A stretch of DNA of 6,636 bases from DATEGZ01 sp035519535 (GTDB lineage: Bacteria; Acidobacteriota; Vicinamibacteria; Vicinamibacterales; SCN-69-37). Below are positions 1-3,802 of this stretch, one piece after another. The DNA lies in the NCBI GenBank assembly GCA_035519535.1, contig DATIWF010000174.1:1-6636 (forward strand), given 5' to 3'. The position numbers were made by a program, and so were the translations under genes. Position 1 is the stretch's first letter; each line of letters starts with the position of its first letter. Below the pieces are notes generated by a model that saw only the letters and a list, made by a program, of their open reading frames with translations, searched no databases and was not told the DNA's origin.

Positions 1-1640
1 ATGACCACGACGGCCCACAACGTGAAGCCGAAAATGGCGCTGTCGGCGCGCAGCGATCCGCTCGTCTCCGGTGCGGCGGGCTTCGCCGCCAGGAATCCGG
101 CCAGCGCCAGCGGCGCGATGATCGGGATGTACCGCGACAGCAGCATCACGAGGCCGCAGCTGATGTTCCAGAACGGCGTGTTGTCGCCGAGCCCCTCGAA
201 GCCCGACCCGTTGTTGGCCGCTGACGAGCTGAACTCGTAGAGCATCTCCGAGAAGCCGTGCGGTCCCGGGTTCTTGAGCCAGGCGAGCGCGGTGTCCGGG
301 TTCGGCGTGTGCGCCCAGACGTAGCTCGCGATGGCCGTTGCGACGAGAATCACCAGCGGATGCCAGAGTAGGGCCAGGCTGGCGAGCTTCATCTCCTTGC
401 CTTCGACCTTCTTGCCGAGGAACTCCGGCGTCCGACCGATCATCATGCCCGCGACGAACACGGCGACGATGACGAAGATCAGCATGTTGATGAAGCCGAC
501 GCCCACGCCGCCGAAGATGTTGTTGAGCCACATCCCCGTGAGGGGCATCAGCCCGCCGAGCGGCGTCAGCGAGTCGTGCATGGCGTTGACCGATCCGTTC
601 GACGTCACGGTCGTCGTCACCGACCAGAGCGCGGACAGGCCGGAGCCGAACCGCACCTCCTTGCCCTCCATCGATCCGGTGGACTGATCGACGCCCATCG
701 CGGTGATGGCGACGTTGCCGCGCGCGTCCTGCCAGACGCCGAAGACCACCATCGGGATGTAGAGCGCCAGCATGGTCGCGAAGATCACGACGGCGAGCCG
801 GCGCCGGCCCACCATGTGGCCGAGCGTCCAGACCATCGCCATGGGGATGATCGTGATCGACCAGGTCTCCGCGAGGTTCGAGAGTGGCGTCGGATTCTCG
901 TACGGATGCGCGGAGTTCGGCCCGAAGTAGCCGCCGCCGTTCGTGCCGAGCTGCTTGATCGCGACCTCGGGCGCCACGACGCCGCGGGCGATGGCCTGCT
1001 CGGCGCCCTCGACGGTCGTGGCCTTGGCCGCCCCCTGGAACGTCATCGGCGTGCCCTGCCACATCAGGATGACGGCCACGAGCACCGCGAGCGGCAGGAA
1101 GACGCGGAGCGTGGCCCGCGTGATGTCCACGTAGAAGTTGCCGAGCTGGGTCAGCCGGTTGCCGGCCAGGCCGCGGATGATCGCGACGCACGCGGCGATG
1201 CCGGTCGCCGCGGTCACGAACTGCAGGAACGTGATGACGACGATCTGCGACAGATAGGACAGCCCCGTCTCGCCGCTGTAATGCTGCAGGTTCGTGTTCG
1301 TCACGAAGCTGGAGATCGTGTTGAACGCGAGCGTCGGCTCCATGTTGGTGATGCCGTCCGGATTCAACGGCAGGCCGTGCTGGAGCGACACCACCGCGAA
1401 CGTGACGACCCACATCACGATGTTCGAGACGAGCAGCGACATCGAGTACTGCTTCCAATCCTGCCCGTCGGCGGGATTGACGCGGAGCAGCTTCAGCACG
1501 AGCCGCTCGATCGGCCCGAGCACCGGGTCCAGCCACGTGGGCTGGCCGGTGAACACCCGTGCCATGTAGCGTCCGAGCGGAATGCTCGTCGCGATGGTGA
1601 ACAGGATCGTGAACGCAACGGCGATGAATTCGGTGGTCAC
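1..1640 (-). CDS. kdpA: KdpA, K+-binding and translocating subunit of the KdpFABC ATPase (3' end cut by window)
   Basis: KdpA is the inner-membrane channel-like subunit of the high-affinity K+ pump KdpFABC; it selects K+ in a four-fold pore and passes it to the P-type ATPase KdpB. All four selectivity-loop regions are readable: TNTNLQHYSGE at about residues 114-124, GTNGGGYFGPN at about 232-242 followed by HPYENPTPLSN, TSNGSVNAMHDSLTPLGG at about 346-363, and SAANNGSGFEGL at about 473-484. The visible part is 546 residues. E. coli KdpA is 557, so only a short C-terminal tail plus stop is missing. The start is a GTG, preceded seven bases earlier by GAGGA that overlaps the kdpF stop. The only nearby ATG (ATG-ACG-CCG-TGA) is out of frame and closes at once. 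Ten bases separate it from kdpF, indicating one transcript and probably coupled translation. kdpB and kdpC are expected to the left. The family call is very secure. Confidence 0.97.
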   Translation of the reverse strand, partial: MTTEFIAVAFTILFTIATSIPLGRYMARVFTGQPTWLDPVLGPIERLVLKLLRVNPADGQDWKQYSMSLLVSNIVMWVVTFAVVSLQHGLPLNPDGITNMEPTLAFNTISSFVTNTNLQHYSGETGLSYLSQIVVITFLQFVTAATGIAACVAIIRGLAGNRLTQLGNFYVDITRATLRVFLPLAVLVAVILMWQGTPMTFQGAAKATTVEGAEQAIARGVVAPEVAIKQLGTNGGGYFGPNSAHPYENPTPLSNLAETWSITIIPMAMVWTLGHMVGRRRLAVVIFATMLALYIPMVVFGVWQDARGNVAITAMGVDQSTGSMEGKEVRFGSGLSALWSVTTTVTSNGSVNAMHDSLTPLGGLMPLTGMWLNNIFGGVGVGFINMLIFVIVAVFVAGMMIGRTPEFLGKKVEGKEMKLASLALLWHPLVILVATAIASYVWAHTPNPDTALAWLKNPGPHGFSEMLYEFSSSAANNGSGFEGLGDNTPFWNISCGLVMLLSRYIPIIAPLALAGFLAAKPAAPETSGSLRADSAIFGFTLWAVVV

Positions 1641-1650
1641 GGCGTCATCC

Positions 1651-1731
1651 TCAGAAGCGTTCGGGACGCAGCATCGCGTACACGAGGTACGCGCCAATCA
1701 CGATGCTCAGAATCAGCAGGAAGATCATCAT
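1651..1731 (-). CDS. kdpF: KdpF, small stabilising subunit of the Kdp K+ pump
   Basis: This is a 26-residue hydrophobic peptide, close to the 29 residues of E. coli KdpF. It is a single transmembrane helix (about residues 3-20) ending in YAMLRPERF; the L-x-PERF tail is the family hallmark. KdpF sits in the membrane against KdpA and stabilises the KdpFABC complex. The gene begins with two consecutive ATG codons; I chose the first, though the second would remove only one residue. The frame stays open upstream to 1896, but that extension covers the small gene before it and is charged and non-membrane, so it is not used. No strong ribosome site precedes it. Only eight bases separate it from the preceding small gene, so translational coupling is likely. 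Genes this short are often left out of automated annotation. Confidence 0.93.
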   Translation of the reverse strand: MMIFLLILSIVIGAYLVYAMLRPERF

Positions 1732-1739
1732 GGCGATGC

Positions 1740-1826
1740 CTACACGCGCTCGCAGAGCCGGACGAACGCGATCATGGCGAGAAAGGCCACCAGTCCGAGC
1801 ACGACCATTCCAAGGAGCAGCATCAT
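1740..1826 (-). CDS. 28-residue single-helix membrane peptide between porin and kdpF
   Basis: This small gene lies 36 bases after the porin stop and 8 bases before kdpF, in the same direction. It starts with ATG-ATG, preceded by GGAG with a six-base gap (GGAG at 1836-1833). The peptide has a hydrophobic helix over about residues 3-22 and ends in the polar tail FVRLCERV, with a single cysteine at residue 25. It is not KdpF, which follows separately with its own PERF tail. From memory, short reading frames ending in a VRLCER-like tail occur just upstream of kdpF in other bacteria, but I cannot verify this here. Its position, own ribosome site and membrane nature suggest an accessory peptide of the Kdp pump, either a second KdpF-like subunit or a regulator; that is inference. 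An alternative is a leader peptide whose translation opens kdpF. Confidence 0.72.
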   Translation of the reverse strand: MMLLLGMVVLGLVAFLAMIAFVRLCERV

Positions 1827-1862
1827 CGTTGTCTCCAGCTCGCTGAAGCCAGCCGCGCGCCG

Positions 1863-3065
1863 CTACCAGGCGCCCGGCTTGCCGCCCATCCACCACACGA
1901 GTCCGGCGAGCAGCGTGTTCTGACCCGTTTTGAGCTCGCCGTCATGCGCCGGGAAGTACGGCTGATTCGACCAGTCGCGGCGGAACTCGCCGCGCACGAG
2001 AAATCCGTCCGACAGCTTGTGCTCGAGCGTCAACGTCACTTCCTGCAGGTTCTGCTTCAGCCCGCCGAACAGTCCGCCGTCGTCGTTGAGATACTCATAC
2101 CGCAGCGCGACCGCCGCGGGCGTCGTCACCTGATAGCGCGCGTAGCCGCCGAAGCCGGTGAGCGCTCCGGAGGGATCGCCGGCGTGCACCTGATTCGTGG
2201 TGTGATTCACGTCGGCCCCAAACGAGGCCTTGCCCGTCGGAGCGTACGTCACGTACGTGTCGAAGACGTGAAACCACCCGTTCGGCCCGTTGGGCTGCCC
2301 CTGATCCGGCTGCTCCTGGCCAGCGTAATAGTTGATCGTCCAGCTCACGTTCTTCGCCGGCGTGACGACCGCCATGACGTAGTTCGACTTGAAGTTGTTG
2401 AACTCCTCGGTCTGCTGGATGCCGTTCACCAGCATGTAGCTCACGGTCAGCTTGTCGTTGACCGGCACCTGGAGGCGCAGCCCCGTGTGATAGAACGGCA
2501 GAAAGTTGAACAGATACGCACGAGAGAAGTTGTTGTTGTCCTTGGCATAGTTGGTCTCGAACCCGAGGCTCGACGCGAACTTGCCGAAGTCCAGTCGCAC
2601 CGCGTGCGAGCCCGGAAACACGTACGACCCGAACGCCTGCCACACGTTGCGGTACGCGTCGGGCCGGGGCTCGTTGGCCGGCGATCCCTGAGCGGTCTCC
2701 GTCGCCTGGCCGAATTGCAGATCGAGCCGCACCCCGAACGGCCGGCTGGCGCTCCGGTCCGGCGCGCTCTCGAAGACCAGCGCGGCCTGCTGAATGCTGA
2801 ACGAGTTGGCCCGCGTGTCATACGCGCGCAGAAGATTCACGCGGTCGGGCGGCTGGTTCGTGTTCCACTCGTAATAGCCCTCGAACGTTCCCGACAGCGT
2901 CCAGCTGCCGAGGGGATTGGGCGCCGGCGATGGCGCGGGAGCGGCCTGAGCCTGGGCAGACGGGGCCGAATGGCCGTCGCCAGCCGGCGGCGCCGAGGCC
3001 TGCGAGTTGCCTGTGGCGGAAGCCGCCGACAGTGTCGCGATCAACATCCACGCAGAAGGGTTCAT
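1863..3065 (-). CDS. Outer-membrane beta-barrel porin, BBP2/OmpL-like, first gene of the kdp operon
   Basis: The product is a 400-residue predicted outer-membrane porin of the putative beta-barrel porin-2 (OmpL-like) type. Residues 1-22 form a hydrophobic, Ala/Ser-rich export signal that lacks the usual N-terminal basic residue. A Pro/Ala-rich stretch to about residue 50 leads into the barrel, which begins near GSWTLSGTFEGYYEWN. Family-like segments include YRNVWQAFGSYVFPG, RLDFGKFASSLGFETNYAKD, FNFLPFYHTGLRLQVPVNDK and VSWTINYYAGQEQPD. Alternating polar and hydrophobic strands run to the end, and the last residue is Trp, the aromatic terminus expected for insertion by the BAM machinery. The ATG at 3065 is chosen because GGAGG lies four bases upstream and the open frame before it is Arg/Gly-rich and not a signal peptide. 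It heads the operon running into kdpF and kdpA, which suggests it admits ions, perhaps K+, to the periplasm. Substrate is inferred only from context. Confidence 0.9.
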   Translation of the reverse strand: MNPSAWMLIATLSAASATGNSQASAPPAGDGHSAPSAQAQAAPAPSPAPNPLGSWTLSGTFEGYYEWNTNQPPDRVNLLRAYDTRANSFSIQQAALVFESAPDRSASRPFGVRLDLQFGQATETAQGSPANEPRPDAYRNVWQAFGSYVFPGSHAVRLDFGKFASSLGFETNYAKDNNNFSRAYLFNFLPFYHTGLRLQVPVNDKLTVSYMLVNGIQQTEEFNNFKSNYVMAVVTPAKNVSWTINYYAGQEQPDQGQPNGPNGWFHVFDTYVTYAPTGKASFGADVNHTTNQVHAGDPSGALTGFGGYARYQVTTPAAVALRYEYLNDDGGLFGGLKQNLQEVTLTLEHKLSDGFLVRGEFRRDWSNQPYFPAHDGELKTGQNTLLAGLVWWMGGKPGAW

Positions 3066-3068
3066 GCG

Positions 3069-3074
3069 TCCTCC
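3069..3074 (-). promoter_or_regulatory. Ribosome binding site fixing the porin start
   Basis: GGAGGA reads on the minus strand from 3074 to 3069. The GGAGG core lies four bases before the ATG at 3065. It is a near-consensus Shine-Dalgarno sequence and rules out starts further upstream in the longer open frame. Confidence 0.8.
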
Positions 3075-3211
3075 GACTTGCGGCCCTGCTCGATGACGAG
3101 CACAGACCGTGCCATGGGCTCGTTCGCCCCCACCGGGCCCGAGAGGCGGGCTGCCTGGAAATCCGCAGACGGTCCGGCGGAATTCCCCGAGGTCACGGTA
3201 GCGCGCCCGCG

Positions 3212-3250
3212 CGTAAGCTGGCGCGTAAATGCCCGTAAGAAGTCCATAAG
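3212..3250 (-). promoter_or_regulatory. Array of four direct repeats upstream of the porin-kdp operon; candidate KdpE/OmpR-family operator
   Basis: On the minus strand four hexamers of the form YTTAYG follow each other: CTTATG starting at 3250, CTTACG at 3239, TTTACG at 3229 and CTTACG at 3217. Start-to-start distances are 11, 10 and 12 bases, about one helical turn each. Tandem direct repeats with this period are the usual binding mode of OmpR/PhoB-class response regulators, to which KdpE belongs. From memory, the E. coli KdpE operator contains TTTATA-N5-TTTACA, the same pattern at the same spacing. The array lies about 150-185 bases before the porin ATG and downstream of the small genes' last stop, so it most likely activates the porin-kdp transcript. 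I see no convincing -35/-10 pair after it. KdpE itself is not in the window. Confidence 0.6.
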
Positions 3251-3277
3251 TCGCGTCGAGCTCACCCCGGCGGGCGT

Positions 3278-3427
3278 CTAGACGAGCCCTCCGTGCGTCA
3301 GCCAGGACGCCAGGACCAGGGTGATGAAGACCGCGACCCACCAGGTCCGGACGATCCGGTCCGCCCTCGCGAATCGACGGTCGAATTCTTCGATCGGAAA
3401 CGAGCGGCTATTTCGAAGGGGCGCCAT
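3278..3427 (-). CDS. 49-residue single-helix membrane protein with an RTWW motif
   Basis: I do not recognise a named family. The protein has a polar, Arg-rich N-terminal half (residues 1-28, including EEFDRRFARADRIVR), then one transmembrane helix starting at TWW and running over about residues 29-43, then a short tail SWLTHGGLV. The positive residues before the helix predict the N terminus in the cytoplasm. Two ATGs are possible, at 3433 and 3427. The second is preferred because AAAGG (3439-3435) lies seven bases from it but only one base from the first. It follows the similar small gene by 29 bases. Its helix start I-V-R-T-W-W-V matches I-M-R-N-W-W-I in that neighbour, so the two look like tandem paralogues. 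A role in ion transport is suggested only by the surrounding genes. Confidence 0.62.
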   Translation of the reverse strand: MAPLRNSRSFPIEEFDRRFARADRIVRTWWVAVFITLVLASWLTHGGLV

Positions 3428-3456
3428 GGACATGCCTTTCGTTACGGGGACGTCAG

Positions 3457-3600
3457 TCACGGTCTGATCGACCAGCCGACCCACAGGCTGAAGAGCAGCC
3501 ACAGCGCAACGAGGATCCACCAGTTCCGCATGATCAGCGTCGCGATGGTCGCGCCGGTGATTCGTCGAGACCCGCTGAGACGATGAGCGAACCGAACCAC
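3457..3600 (-). CDS. 47-residue single-helix membrane protein with an RNWW motif, tandem paralogue of the next gene
   Basis: I do not recognise a named family. The protein begins with a basic stretch (several Arg and a His in the first 13 residues), followed by one Trp-rich transmembrane helix from RNWW through LWLLFSLWVGW, and ends SIRP. The GTG start at 3600 is chosen because AAGGAG lies eight bases upstream. The first in-frame ATG, at 3531, would give only 24 residues and has no ribosome site. The helix region matches the next gene: I-[MV]-R-[NT]-W-W-[IV], with a further Trp about 14-16 residues on. It is the first gene on the minus arm of the divergent region and lies about 50 bases after the second repeat array, which may control it. 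Function is unknown; a small accessory subunit or regulator of a membrane transporter is conceivable. Confidence 0.55.
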   Translation of the reverse strand: MVRFAHRLSGSRRITGATIATLIMRNWWILVALWLLFSLWVGWSIRP

Positions 3601-3608
3601 CTGACCAA

Positions 3609-3614
3609 CTCCTT
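3609..3614 (-). promoter_or_regulatory. Ribosome binding site deciding the GTG start of the 47-residue protein
   Basis: AAGGAG reads on the minus strand from 3614 to 3609, eight bases before the GTG at 3600. It is the main reason for preferring the longer product over the ATG at 3531. Confidence 0.6.
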
Positions 3615-3648
3615 GGTCTCATGGTCGGGCCGGGAGGCGTCACGGCGT

Positions 3649-3676
3649 CGTCAGAAGTCCGTAATGAGTTCGTAAG
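3649..3676 (-). promoter_or_regulatory. Second direct-repeat array in the divergent region, same boxes as upstream of the porin
   Basis: On the minus strand three hexamers follow at exactly 11-base steps: CTTACG starting at 3676, ATTACG at 3665 and CTGACG at 3654. The pair ATTACG-GACTT-CTGACG matches CTTATG-GACTT-CTTACG of the first array at 14 of 17 positions, including the spacer GACTT. Orientation relative to the minus-strand genes is the same in both arrays. It lies 49-76 bases before the GTG of the 47-residue gene, a normal operator distance, and about 130-150 bases from the plus-strand fusion gene. The same response regulator, plausibly KdpE, probably binds both arrays. Whether it acts leftward, rightward or both cannot be told from sequence. 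Confidence 0.55.
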
Positions 3677-3726
3677 GACCGAGACGGCCCCCGCAATTTT
3701 CGGGCGCAATCGGCGAGGGTGCAGGC

Positions 3727-3732
3727 TATCAT
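3727..3732 (+). promoter_or_regulatory. Possible -10 element for the permease-MgtE fusion gene
   Basis: TATCAT matches the sigma-70 -10 consensus at five of six positions in an otherwise GC-rich stretch, 71 bases before the ATG at 3803. No good -35 hexamer lies 16-18 bases upstream, so the promoter would need an activator or another sigma factor. This is a weak call. Confidence 0.25.
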
Positions 3733-3745
3733 CGGACCGCGGCCT

Positions 3746-3769
3746 GCGGGCGTATCCCGCCTGATCAGG
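3746..3769 (+). repeat. Hairpin and adjoining 10-bp palindrome in the leader of the fusion gene
   Basis: GCGGG (3746-3750) pairs with CCCGC (3756-3760) around the loop CGTAT. The perfect 10-bp palindrome CCTGATCAGG (3760-3769) overlaps it by one base. Both lie in the presumed untranslated leader, 34-57 bases before the ATG at 3803. The hairpin has no following T-run, so it is not a standard intrinsic terminator. It could be a leader structure or a dimeric-regulator site, or chance in GC-rich DNA. Confidence 0.3.
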
Positions 3770-3802
3770 TCGATTGCGTGGACCACGAACGATCGAACGC
3801 CC

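Noticed and set aside
1827..1862. Possible terminator between the porin and the 28-residue gene
   Set aside because: Only a 4-bp GCTG/CAGC pairing is present and no T-run follows; the gap looks like ordinary intra-operon spacing.
2242..2260. Dense ACGTACGT-type palindromes
   Set aside because: They lie inside the porin gene and encode alternating Tyr/Val barrel-strand residues (TYVTY), so coding constraint explains them.
3062..3265. 67-residue minus-strand frame ending in an ATGA overlap with the porin start
   Set aside because: The overlap looks like translational coupling, but the frame runs through the putative operator boxes, has no clear ribosome site and shows no helix or motif. Its ATG lies upstream of the likely promoter region.
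576..3281. 901-codon open frame on the plus strand antisense to kdpA, kdpF and the porin
   Set aside because: The translation is Arg/His/Asp-rich with no domain, and it opposes securely identified genes. Long antisense frames are common in GC-rich DNA.
3601..3802. Possible ydaO-type c-di-AMP or M-box Mg2+ riboswitch in the divergent region
   Set aside because: I looked because KimA and MgtE genes are known targets of these riboswitches, but I could not find their conserved core sequences, and the leader appears too short.
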